A stretch of DNA of 64,000 nt, taken from positions 1-64,000 of the forward strand of contig JAZNMP010000028.1 of the NCBI GenBank assembly GCA_045579705.1. Direction: 5' to 3'. The notes beneath the pieces are model-generated. The model did no database searches and had not been told where the DNA came from. It worked only from the letters and a program-made list of their open reading frames with translations. Within the stretch, counting starts at the first letter, position 1; the number at the start of each line of letters is the position of its first letter. The position numbers were made by a program, and so were the translations under genes. Origin of the DNA: Lachnocurva sp045579705. GTDB taxonomy: Bacteria; Bacillota; Clostridia; Lachnospirales; Lachnospiraceae. Below are positions 42,533 through 51,135 of the stretch, in pieces.

Positions 42533-43714
42533 ATGTCTAATGACAACGAACTGACAAGCTACAATCCTATAGCTCCACTCGGACTAGTTCCATTAAAAAG
42601 CTGTAGTGCGCTCGGTCAGAAAGCAAATGATTATCTACTCAGATGGAGAACAGAGCGTTCACTTGATAAGTCTGTAGATACTGCAAACTCATCTTACAAG
42701 GATCACTCATTCATCATCAAATCATCTGCTCCGCGCTTTGGATCAGGAGAAGGAAAAGGACTCATCGAACAGTCTATCAGAGGTATGGACCTCTACTTCA
42801 TGGTTGATGTAATGAACTACTCACTTACATACAATCTCTGCGGACACGAGAACCACTATTCACCTGACGATCACTTTAACGATCTTAAGAGACTAATCGC
42901 TGCTACTAACGGAAAAGCAAAGCGTATCAACGTAATTCTTCCTTTCCTTTATGAAAGCAGACAGCATAGAAGAAGCGCCAGAGAATCCCTCGACTGTGCA
43001 CTCGCACTTCAGGATTTGGAGTCAATGGGTGTAGACAACATCATCACATTTGATGCTCACGACCCTCGCGTACAGAACGCTATTCCACTTCACGGATTTG
43101 AATCTGTACCAGCTTCTTACCAGTTCATCAAATCAATTTGCAAGAACGTAGATGATCTTCAGATTGATAACGATCACCTTATGATCATCTCACCAGACGA
43201 AGGTGCTACAAAGAGAGCGGTTTATCTCGCATCTGTACTCGGTGTTGATATGGGTATGTTCTACAAGAGACGTGACTATTCAAGGATTGTAGACGGACGT
43301 AACCCAATCATCGCCCACGAATTCCTCGGCTCTTCAGTAGAAGGCAAGGACGTATTTATCGTAGATGATATGATTTCTTCTGGCGAATCTATGATTGATG
43401 TTGCTACTGAGCTTAAGAAAAGAAAGGCTAGACGTATCTTCGTAATCGCTACATTTGGACTCTTCACAAATGGACTTGCTTCATTTGATAAGGCTGTTGA
43501 AGATGGTGTAATCTACAAAGTAGTTACAACAAACCTGACATACCAGACTCCAGATCTTCTTTCTAGAGACTATTACATCAACTGCGACATGAGCAAATAC
43601 ATCGCATACATCATTGATACACTTAACCATGACGCATCTATGTCTAAGCTCCTCGATCCATATGATCGTATCGCTGCAGTTGTTCAGAACTACAAAGACA
43701 ATCAGAAACTTTAA
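42533..43714 (+). CDS. prs: Ribose-phosphate pyrophosphokinase (long form)
   Basis: Makes PRPP from ribose-5-phosphate and ATP. Recognisable sites: the FLYESRQHRR segment matching the YARQDR region of Prs, the metal-binding histidine in FDAHDPRVQ, KRRDYSRIV in the catalytic loop, and the PRPP loop FIVDDMISSGESM. At 393 residues it is about 75 longer than the usual 315, mostly from an N-terminal extension and internal loops. A ribosome binding site, AGGAGG, precedes the ATG. It lies 23 bases after the helicase loader gene and before a very strong terminator. PRPP supports the nucleotide supply also served by hpt. Confidence 0.88.
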   Translation: MSNDNELTSYNPIAPLGLVPLKSCSALGQKANDYLLRWRTERSLDKSVDTANSSYKDHSFIIKSSAPRFGSGEGKGLIEQSIRGMDLYFMVDVMNYSLTYNLCGHENHYSPDDHFNDLKRLIAATNGKAKRINVILPFLYESRQHRRSARESLDCALALQDLESMGVDNIITFDAHDPRVQNAIPLHGFESVPASYQFIKSICKNVDDLQIDNDHLMIISPDEGATKRAVYLASVLGVDMGMFYKRRDYSRIVDGRNPIIAHEFLGSSVEGKDVFIVDDMISSGESMIDVATELKKRKARRIFVIATFGLFTNGLASFDKAVEDGVIYKVVTTNLTYQTPDLLSRDYYINCDMSKYIAYIIDTLNHDASMSKLLDPYDRIAAVVQNYKDNQKL

Positions 43715-43730
43715 TCAGTTTCTCCTTTCT

Positions 43731-43771
43731 AAAAAAACGGTTGTGAGATTTAAATCTCACAACCGTTTTTT
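43731..43771. terminator. Bidirectional terminator between prs and the 799-aa protein gene
   Basis: A nearly perfect palindrome of about 36 bp, AAAACGGTTGTGAGATTT and its complement, flanked by A-tract on the left and T-tract on the right. It should stop both convergent transcripts. The minus-strand gene ends immediately beside it. Confidence 0.93.
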
Positions 43772-43772
43772 A

Positions 43773-46172
43773 TTAATCAATATTTACTTTAAATACGTTT
43801 CCATTCTCACTGGCTTTGAAACCAAATGCTGTCTGCATTACTGTCTCATAAACTCCAGTTGTTGGATTATAAATATTTACTCCCAATGTATCATATCCTA
43901 CGATCAGATATTCTCCATCAGATGTTTCAGCATAGACCGGATGCCCCTCAGCAACAAAATACAGTACATTCTGAAGCTCTAAACCATTCAGTTTTACATA
44001 TGTGCCTTTGCCGCTTTCCTCTTTAATCTCTTTCAAGTCATTTGCAGTAACCTCGAGATTACGAGTTCTATCTTTACGTGTAGAAGACCAAACGAGTTTG
44101 TTCTCAGAAATCACAGAACCATTGTACTCATCTGCGCTCTGAATCATACGCGTAATCTTATCACCTTCAGCCATAATATGGCCACCAACAACTACGTAAT
44201 AATCTCCCTTCAAATCTGGAGTAGGAAGCTTGATAACATCTCCCAGCTCTCTCATTCGAATATTTGAAACTGCAATACTCTTCTTTGGAATATCAAGGTT
44301 TTCAGACATCGTGAGATTTGTAAGTCGTCCCTTTGTTTCATTTACGCTATATGTAATAGACGCACCGCTGTTATCAGCTACAAAAGTATTCTTAATAACA
44401 TCTTCTCCACTAGTCTTGTAAACGCCATCCTCCAGATTTGATTTCTTCAGATATAGTGTAGAATCTCGCTCTGTAACTTCCGTAACCACATATCCATTCT
44501 GCGGATATTTCTTCTCAATCTTTAGCTTGCCCTGAGTAACATCTGCTATATCAATCTCATGCATAGGATAAACTTCATTACCTTCTTCATCGATTCCAGA
44601 TGTGCCATCCTGAACACGTCCAAATATGAAATCCTGGCCTATATAAAGCAAAGGAACTATTTTTTCGCCATCACCAGCTTTGAAGTCAAAGCTTTTTCCA
44701 TTCTCCAAATCCACTGTATGAACTACTGAAGAAGGCTCGTCCTTATCAGTCCATGAAATGAATCGACCATTTGAAGACTCTTTATACTGAGACGCCTGCA
44801 ATCCGGAAAGCTTCTTCTCGATGTTCTTTCCTGACGCTGAAATTTCAAACAGCGAACCATTTGACATGACATTGTAGCTTCCGGTTCTACTACGATACAT
44901 CGTATCTGAGTATTCGATCTTCAAGAACTCAAAAGGCATATCCGATCTGGAAAATACCTGCTCCGTAGTAGTATCAGTTGAACTATCATATTTGAAAAAT
45001 GAAATTCCGGATCTGCCTTCATGTGTTCCAGAATTCATATAACCATAAACAGCAAAATCGAGAGAACCGCCCTCTCCTATCGACAGGATTCTAATATCGT
45101 GCTGCCAATAATCAGATCTCGAGTCTTTCTGGCCATTTCCAAAATCAAATACTTTTACAATCTTTCCAGTAGTCTGGTTATACTCGAACAATCGACCATT
45201 GTTTACGAAAGCAACGATTCGTCCTGTACGATTAGACGCATATGAAGTATCATCTGACACGATTCCAAGGCTTATACCATCATCCTTCAATCTCGCGCCA
45301 GTTCCCTTAAATACTTCTTCTGTGAATCTCTGATAGTCCAGCAAATACAGCTTGTCAGCATTTTTTACCTTCATATATTCTCTTACATTGTAAGAATGAG
45401 TTTCATCAGAAACGGTATATCTATATGTAATTTCTGCAGTGTTGTTGTAGTAGGAATTTACATTTAAAACCGGAGTACCTACCAGCTTAATCTTCATATT
45501 CTTCCACGTAACCTGAGGAAGTGATGAATGAATATTTACTGTTGCAAGTGAATCCGTATACTTGTCTTCCTGTGGTTCCATCATCGAAAGTGAGGTCTGA
45601 TCCTTTGACAAAATCGCCTTCTGAATACTTTCCGCATAATCCACGCACTCTTTAAACTTTGTCAAATCCGCTTCATATATCTTTGTGTAAAAATAAAGTG
45701 GTCGATCTTCTACTTCCATAGAAAGCTTTATCATATAATAATGATCTTTTTTCACCGCATCTTTGATATCGACCAGAATATCTTTTCCATCGTTTGAAGT
45801 CTTTGCTTCGCCCTTCTTATATACTTTCTTTCCCGCTTCATCACAGAGCTCGTAACGTATATCCTTTATATCATTTCCATATTTTTCCAGATTGAATTTA
45901 ACTTCATTACCAGAAACCGGAATCAGATTAGAATTTACGATTCCTGTGTCCATCTTGTCACGGTAACCGTGCATCTCATTGATTCGTACGCCATTTACAG
46001 TAGCGGACAGAATCGGAAGGGTTCCCTTTGCGTTAATCTCTTTACCGACTTTTCCATGAAAATTCAAAGTAATCGAGAAGAACACCAACGCTCCTACAAA
46101 GATACTACCAAATGTAATCACATTCTTCTTTATTCGTTCTGATTTTGTATTATCTCTAAATTTAAGTGCCAT
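43773..46172 (-). CDS. Membrane-anchored extracellular protein of unknown function
   Basis: 799 residues, not assigned to a named family. One N-terminal membrane anchor (VITFGSIFVGALVFFSITL, about 18-36) puts the rest outside. The middle (about 310-560) has repeated strand pairs such as RIVAFVNNGRLFEYNQTTGKIV and GSLFEISASGKNIEKKL, suggesting a beta-propeller. The end (VLYFVAEGHPVYAETSDGEYLIVGYDTLGVNIYNPTTG) resembles the histidine half of C39-like papain-fold domains, but no cysteine exists in that half, so it would be inactive. It lies 13 bases after a DMT-type transporter gene and is probably co-transcribed with it. Function unknown. Confidence 0.7.
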   Translation of the reverse strand: MALKFRDNTKSERIKKNVITFGSIFVGALVFFSITLNFHGKVGKEINAKGTLPILSATVNGVRINEMHGYRDKMDTGIVNSNLIPVSGNEVKFNLEKYGNDIKDIRYELCDEAGKKVYKKGEAKTSNDGKDILVDIKDAVKKDHYYMIKLSMEVEDRPLYFYTKIYEADLTKFKECVDYAESIQKAILSKDQTSLSMMEPQEDKYTDSLATVNIHSSLPQVTWKNMKIKLVGTPVLNVNSYYNNTAEITYRYTVSDETHSYNVREYMKVKNADKLYLLDYQRFTEEVFKGTGARLKDDGISLGIVSDDTSYASNRTGRIVAFVNNGRLFEYNQTTGKIVKVFDFGNGQKDSRSDYWQHDIRILSIGEGGSLDFAVYGYMNSGTHEGRSGISFFKYDSSTDTTTEQVFSRSDMPFEFLKIEYSDTMYRSRTGSYNVMSNGSLFEISASGKNIEKKLSGLQASQYKESSNGRFISWTDKDEPSSVVHTVDLENGKSFDFKAGDGEKIVPLLYIGQDFIFGRVQDGTSGIDEEGNEVYPMHEIDIADVTQGKLKIEKKYPQNGYVVTEVTERDSTLYLKKSNLEDGVYKTSGEDVIKNTFVADNSGASITYSVNETKGRLTNLTMSENLDIPKKSIAVSNIRMRELGDVIKLPTPDLKGDYYVVVGGHIMAEGDKITRMIQSADEYNGSVISENKLVWSSTRKDRTRNLEVTANDLKEIKEESGKGTYVKLNGLELQNVLYFVAEGHPVYAETSDGEYLIVGYDTLGVNIYNPTTGVYETVMQTAFGFKASENGNVFKVNID

Positions 46173-46185
46173 ATTTCTACTCTTC

Positions 46186-47055
46186 TTACAGTATTATCCA
46201 ATAATTTGCCACCAGGATCAGTATTACAGCGATCCATTTCTTTGCATTCATTTTTTCATTTAACAATGCCATCGAAAGAATCACAGCAACAGGAAGTGCC
46301 AGTTTGGAAATTGATAACGCTATCGTTCCATCTCCATTTTGGCTTGCCAGTTTCGTCATAACATTCCCGAGTACCAGAATCACTCCTGATATTGCGAGGA
46401 AAAATGCGTTAAATACCGTTATACGCTTTAAAGACTTGCCTTCCTTCTTTATCAAAAAGATTGCCCAAACTAATACTGCCGTTATAACCTGAGCAAACAT
46501 ATCCACTCTAGAATTATTCAGCTTTGCTGGAAGATATACATGATAGATACTGATTCCTGAAATCGCGATTGCGGCCAGAATCATAAATAGAACCCATTTT
46601 TTATCAGTACTCTCTGACCAAACGATTAAACCAACCGCAACAAGAATGATCGCAATATGCACTATTTCCTCGTTTTCAAGGATTCTCTTTGAATAGATAG
46701 CGCCAAAGATTGTACTCACGACATCCATAAGCTGCAGCCCGATTATAGTCTGAATCACTGTCGCTTTATTCAAGGTGTTCAGGAAAAAATAAAGCGCCAG
46801 ACACATTAATGCCCCCAGTCCCAAAATCCACAGATAGTCTATAGGTTCAAGGTTTAAATCAAATCTAAACCCTGTATTCATTTTTTCTATTATAAAGGTC
46901 ATCACCAAATATGCTGTAGCAAAGATTGCAGCCGAAACTCTTATGTTAGATTTCTGCAAGCCCATCTTTAACAATCCAGGTGTAAGTGCGATAAACAAAG
47001 TGCCTATCAACACCATCCATATCCAGTTAATCTGTAGTAAAAACATCAAATCCAC
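46186..47055 (-). CDS. EamA/DMT-type membrane transporter
   Basis: A 289-residue protein with about ten hydrophobic segments in two halves, each starting with a short EamA-like helix pair (WIWMVLIGTLFIALTPGLLKMGL and VWSESTDKKWVLFMILAAIAISG). It matches the drug/metabolite transporter superfamily in size and topology; small-molecule export or uptake is likely but the substrate is unknown. It precedes the 799-residue anchored protein on the same strand, and the pair lies divergently from the LTA-synthase-like gene. Confidence 0.72.
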   Translation of the reverse strand: MDLMFLLQINWIWMVLIGTLFIALTPGLLKMGLQKSNIRVSAAIFATAYLVMTFIIEKMNTGFRFDLNLEPIDYLWILGLGALMCLALYFFLNTLNKATVIQTIIGLQLMDVVSTIFGAIYSKRILENEEIVHIAIILVAVGLIVWSESTDKKWVLFMILAAIAISGISIYHVYLPAKLNNSRVDMFAQVITAVLVWAIFLIKKEGKSLKRITVFNAFFLAISGVILVLGNVMTKLASQNGDGTIALSISKLALPVAVILSMALLNEKMNAKKWIAVILILVANYWIIL

Positions 47056-47068
47056 TTCCTTTGCCTAT

Positions 47069-47097
47069 TTGCACTTCAATATTTCTCGTGCTATAAT
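47069..47097 (+). promoter_or_regulatory. Candidate promoter of the LTA-synthase-like gene
   Basis: TTGCAC (47069-47074), a 17-nt spacer and consensus TATAAT (47092-47097), about 58 nt before the preferred ATG at 47155. Confidence 0.65.
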
Positions 47098-47154
47098 TTC
47101 GGTTTGTATTATAACTTATTGGGTTCTAATAGGCAATTTGACCGAGGTAATTTA

Positions 47155-49383
47155 ATGAATTCAAAGAAAAACTTAAAACAGAAAATCGGGTTGATTTTTA
47201 CACCCTTTATTAAATTAAAAAATAAAATTTCATCGGCTATAGAAGCTCATAACCAAAAACCGCCGACAAAGTTCGGATTGTTTATGAACAAATTCTCCGA
47301 AGTCTTTGAAAAATACGCAGTTTTTACTCATATAGCAGTCGGCCTGATTATGGTATTCGTACTCGAATGGATGTCCCGACATTCCTTCGTACAGGCTTGT
47401 CTCTTCGTCAAAGATCATACCATAGCTTACATATACAACTCCTTTATAGTATATGTAGGTTTCTCACTGGTATTTATCGTAAAGAGACGCCGATTCGTAA
47501 GATTAGTCGTAGGTGGTGTATTCATCGTCTTAGGATTGATAAATTGCATCCTCTTGTTAAACCGAGTTTCACCTTTTGGTTTTACAGATTTTTACATGGT
47601 AACCGATCTGCTCACTATGCAGGGAAGTAACTATTTCTCAACATTTGAGGAAATACTGGTATTCGTCGGAAGTATCATCTTTATCGCAATTCTGATATTC
47701 GTGTTTATTCACGGAAAGAAATATGAAGATACAAAACCATTCTTCCTACGATTGCTATTCGTAATCATAATATTTGTTTCTCTTCCCCTCTCAACTATCG
47801 GGCTTAGAAAAACGAATAAACTGGCTTCATATTTTGGTAATCTATCTGAAGGTTACAGAAACTACGGATACCTATACGGTTTCGGTACTTCCATCTTCAG
47901 CCGCGGAATGTCGAAGCCACTTAACTACAGCGAAAACACAGTCTCAAGTATCGTAAAGCAGGACACTGCATCAGTCGGAAAGACTACTCTTTCTGAAAGC
48001 GACCAGCCAAACGTAGTTGTCGTACTACTCGAATCCTTCTTCGATCCTTATGACTGCAAGTTCCTCTCCTTCTCCGAGGACCCTACACCTTTCTTCCATT
48101 CATTGCAGAAGAAATACTCAACAGGTCACTTTATTTCACCTGTAGTAGGAGCCGGAACATGTAATCCGGAGTTCGAAGTACTGACCAGTATGTCTGTTAA
48201 CTTCTTCGGACCTGGAGAATATCCACAGAAGACGGTTATGAAAAAAATCGACTCCTGCGAAAGCTCCGCCGATACATTAAAGAAGCTAGGATACAAATCT
48301 CACGTAGTACACAACAACGGCGCGAACTTCTACAGCAGAAAGAACGCCTTCTCTCTGATGGGATTTGATACCTTTACAGCAAAGGAAAACCTGGATATCA
48401 CCGACTATACACCTTTGGGTTCATGGCCTACAGACGATATCCTGATTGATTCAACAAAAGATAGTATGGATACTTCCAAAGGTCCTGACTTCGTTTATAC
48501 GATTACAGTAAGTACTCACGGAAACTATCCTACATATAAAGTATTAGACAATCCTGCAATCAAAGTTAAAGCCGAGGGTAAATCTGAAAGTGAACAGTAT
48601 GCTTGGGAATACTACATTAATCAGATTCACGCTATGGATCAATGGATGGAAAACTATGTAAAGAGTTTTGAAGAACGCGGCGAGAAAACACTTCTCCTGA
48701 TGTTTGGTGATCATCTTCCTTCACTGAATCTGTTAGACAGTGATATGAAGACCGGTTCTATCTTTAAGACTAACTATGTAACATGGAACAACTTTGGAAT
48801 GGAGAAGAAGGACAAAGACCTTACAGCCTACCAGTTGCTTCCAGAATACTTCAACCGCCTCGGAATACACGGCGGAACGATGCTCGACTACAACCAGCGT
48901 ATGCTAAAGGAAGGCGAAAGCTACAATTCCTTGAAATACCAGAGCGGACTACAAACGCTCCAGTACGACCTGTTATACGGAAAGCATTACGCATATAACC
49001 AGAAGGAAATGTATCCAGCAACACATATCCTAATGGGCGTGCATGACATAAAAATAAACAAAGCATACACCTTTGATAAGAAAGTTCACCTCTATGGAGA
49101 CAACTTTACAAAGTGGAGTTATGTATATGTTAATGGAAAGAAAGTTTCAACTCATTATGAAAGCGGACAGGTATTAACCTTTAACGCTGAAGATATTAAA
49201 GATGGCGATACTATTGAGGTATGCCACGTTGGTTCAGGAGAGGATGTGCTCCGTAAGTCCAATAAAATAGTCTATAACGACCCTGAGATGGTTCGACAGA
49301 GAAGTATCGAAGAGAATAACGAAGAGGTCAAATTAGACCAGCCAGACGACTCTGAGCCAAATCAGAGTACTGTAGAGAACTAA
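47155..49383 (+). CDS. LTA synthase-like phosphoglycerol transferase
   Basis: A membrane enzyme of the LtaS/sulfatase (alkaline phosphatase) superfamily that polymerises or transfers glycerol phosphate. The ATG at 47155 has GAGG 7 nt upstream and is preferred over an upstream in-frame ATG at 47104; the protein is then 742 residues. Five membrane segments lie at about 56-73, 89-110, 115-136, 167-186 and 199-216. The catalytic domain has the metal ligand E293 (VVLLESFFD), the nucleophile T335 (GAGTCNPEFEV) and FGDHLPS. A beta-rich extension of about 110 residues follows the catalytic domain (KINKAYTFDKKVHLYGDNF..), reminiscent of an IPT/TIG-like fold, and the end is acidic. Confidence 0.88.
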   Translation: MNSKKNLKQKIGLIFTPFIKLKNKISSAIEAHNQKPPTKFGLFMNKFSEVFEKYAVFTHIAVGLIMVFVLEWMSRHSFVQACLFVKDHTIAYIYNSFIVYVGFSLVFIVKRRRFVRLVVGGVFIVLGLINCILLLNRVSPFGFTDFYMVTDLLTMQGSNYFSTFEEILVFVGSIIFIAILIFVFIHGKKYEDTKPFFLRLLFVIIIFVSLPLSTIGLRKTNKLASYFGNLSEGYRNYGYLYGFGTSIFSRGMSKPLNYSENTVSSIVKQDTASVGKTTLSESDQPNVVVVLLESFFDPYDCKFLSFSEDPTPFFHSLQKKYSTGHFISPVVGAGTCNPEFEVLTSMSVNFFGPGEYPQKTVMKKIDSCESSADTLKKLGYKSHVVHNNGANFYSRKNAFSLMGFDTFTAKENLDITDYTPLGSWPTDDILIDSTKDSMDTSKGPDFVYTITVSTHGNYPTYKVLDNPAIKVKAEGKSESEQYAWEYYINQIHAMDQWMENYVKSFEERGEKTLLLMFGDHLPSLNLLDSDMKTGSIFKTNYVTWNNFGMEKKDKDLTAYQLLPEYFNRLGIHGGTMLDYNQRMLKEGESYNSLKYQSGLQTLQYDLLYGKHYAYNQKEMYPATHILMGVHDIKINKAYTFDKKVHLYGDNFTKWSYVYVNGKKVSTHYESGQVLTFNAEDIKDGDTIEVCHVGSGEDVLRKSNKIVYNDPEMVRQRSIEENNEEVKLDQPDDSEPNQSTVEN

Positions 49384-49385
49384 TA

Positions 49386-49431
49386 AAAAAGTGACTGTCA
49401 CACTAATTAGTGCGACAGTCACTTTTTTTAC
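49386..49431. terminator. Bidirectional terminator between LTA-synthase-like and LRR genes
   Basis: A long palindrome: AAAAAAGTGACTGTC and its complement enclose the perfect palindrome CACTAATTAGTG, with one mismatch on each side. The A-tract on the left and T-tract on the right serve both strands. Confidence 0.92.
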
Positions 49432-49435
49432 TCAT

Positions 49436-50989
49436 TTATCTTTTGTTCTTTGCAACATATTCCAGTTTACTATGTCTGCTGTAAAGCAATACTGAAACAC
49501 CTGCTAAGAAGATAGCCAATACTAAGAAGTATCTAGCATCTATAGGGCCTGCTGTCTTTGGTGTGACATCTTTAGTATGTCCACCGTTTCCGCCGCCTTT
49601 AACGCCTGAGCCTGTACCGCTATTATTTCCCGTACCACGGCTTACAGTGCCTGATTCATTGTTTCTATACCAAGCAGTAAGTGTCAGATTAGACTGAACT
49701 GTATCACTATCGAAGTTCCAAACAGCTTCACCATTGTACCATCCTAAGAATGTATATCCATCTCTAGATGGTGTACCAGGATTAGTAACCTTTTCTCCTG
49801 CTGCAACTGTCTGTTCTTTGTATTTAGGTTTTCCACCGTTTACATCAAAAGCAACAACAAATTTACCTTCTTCTACCGGGTTCTTTACCCATGTAGCTGT
49901 AAAAGTAACATCCGCATTAATAGGATCGTCTACACCTACTGTTGAAATACTGCTAGTCCATCCTGCAAAAGTATATCCTTCTTTAACTGGTGTAGGTACT
50001 GGAGAAACATCACCAGCTACTACACTGAAACTAGCAACTGCATCGCTGCCGTTAATAGTTCCACCGTTAGGATCAAACTTTACTGTATAAGTAGAAGTAT
50101 TATCATCTCCGAGAACAACAAATTCGATATCGTTATTCAAGCAGAAGTTCTGCGCTGTAGAGCCCTGATGTCCATAAACTGTAACACCGTCGCCCCAGTT
50201 AGCCTGATCACCTATGCTAACATCATCTGAAAGAATAGTTAGTTTCTTTATCGCTGAACGGTTAAATGCGTTCTCGCCGATACTTTTTACTGAAGAAGGA
50301 ACTGTAAACTCTGTCATAGTAGAACGCTCGAGAGCATTTGCTCCGATACTGGATGTTCCATCTTTAATCTTATGACTAGTGATTCCAATCGGAACCATCT
50401 TAAGAGTTCCTGACTTAGTATATAACGCACCATTTACTGATTCAAATGTAGAATTAGATGCATCTACATTAATCGCTGACAAATTCTGATTATCACTGAA
50501 CGCGTTATTTGCTATCGTTGAAACATTTGCCGGAATCGTAATAGATGTAAGCTCTGTATTTGCAAAAGCAAGCGCTCCAATAGTATTTACATTAGACGGA
50601 ATAGAAATAGTTGTGATTCCTGTCTCCTGAAATGCACTAGTCGGAATCTCAGTAATAGCATTTGAAAGAGTAACCTGTGTCAGAGACTGAGAATTTGCGA
50701 AAGCGCCACCCTCAATCTTGGTAACTGAATCTCCCATATTTACTCTTGCAGTATTCTTCATATTACTGAAAGCATTTCTACCGATAACAGTAACCTCACT
50801 CGGTATTTCAACTGTATACGGGCCCGTGCCTGTCATCTTTGATTCGTCGTACTTTGTAAGCACTCCATTTGAAATACTAAATGCCTCGTTATCTGCAGCG
50901 CTACTATGCTTGAATACCACGATCCAAAGCAAGAGTAAGATTGAGGCTGCAACTAACAACCATCCTATTTTCGTTCCTTTTTTTATCAT
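49436..50989 (-). CDS. BspA-type LRR / InlB-repeat wall protein with PKTA sorting signal
   Basis: A 517-residue surface protein. N-terminal hydrophobic segment (about 9-26), then treponemal/BspA-type leucine-rich repeats (about 55-265; IGRNAFSNMKNTARVNMGDSV, ALAFANTELTSITIP..). Two InlB-type (Listeria-Bacteroides) repeats follow (about 290-440; VKFDPNGGTI.., GYTFAGW; VAFDVNGGKP.., GYTFLGW), then a Gly-rich linker. The C-terminus is TPKTAGPIDARY, a hydrophobic helix and a basic tail, which reads as a sortase signal with PKTA in place of LPXTG. A class B sortase gene lies immediately upstream. Probably wall-anchored and adhesive (inference). Confidence 0.88.
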   Translation of the reverse strand: MIKKGTKIGWLLVAASILLLLWIVVFKHSSAADNEAFSISNGVLTKYDESKMTGTGPYTVEIPSEVTVIGRNAFSNMKNTARVNMGDSVTKIEGGAFANSQSLTQVTLSNAITEIPTSAFQETGITTISIPSNVNTIGALAFANTELTSITIPANVSTIANNAFSDNQNLSAINVDASNSTFESVNGALYTKSGTLKMVPIGITSHKIKDGTSSIGANALERSTMTEFTVPSSVKSIGENAFNRSAIKKLTILSDDVSIGDQANWGDGVTVYGHQGSTAQNFCLNNDIEFVVLGDDNTSTYTVKFDPNGGTINGSDAVASFSVVAGDVSPVPTPVKEGYTFAGWTSSISTVGVDDPINADVTFTATWVKNPVEEGKFVVAFDVNGGKPKYKEQTVAAGEKVTNPGTPSRDGYTFLGWYNGEAVWNFDSDTVQSNLTLTAWYRNNESGTVSRGTGNNSGTGSGVKGGGNGGHTKDVTPKTAGPIDARYFLVLAIFLAGVSVLLYSRHSKLEYVAKNKR

Positions 50990-51135
50990 CGAATTATCTC
51001 CTAGATTTAAAAAGCTATAAATCCTTTTGATTTGCCGGAGTCCATTCCTCGCAGTCTACTATATATAGTAAATTATACAACAAACACTAATATAAAACCA
51101 CTATTTACGCTTTTTCTCTGCGAAAAATTAAAGAT

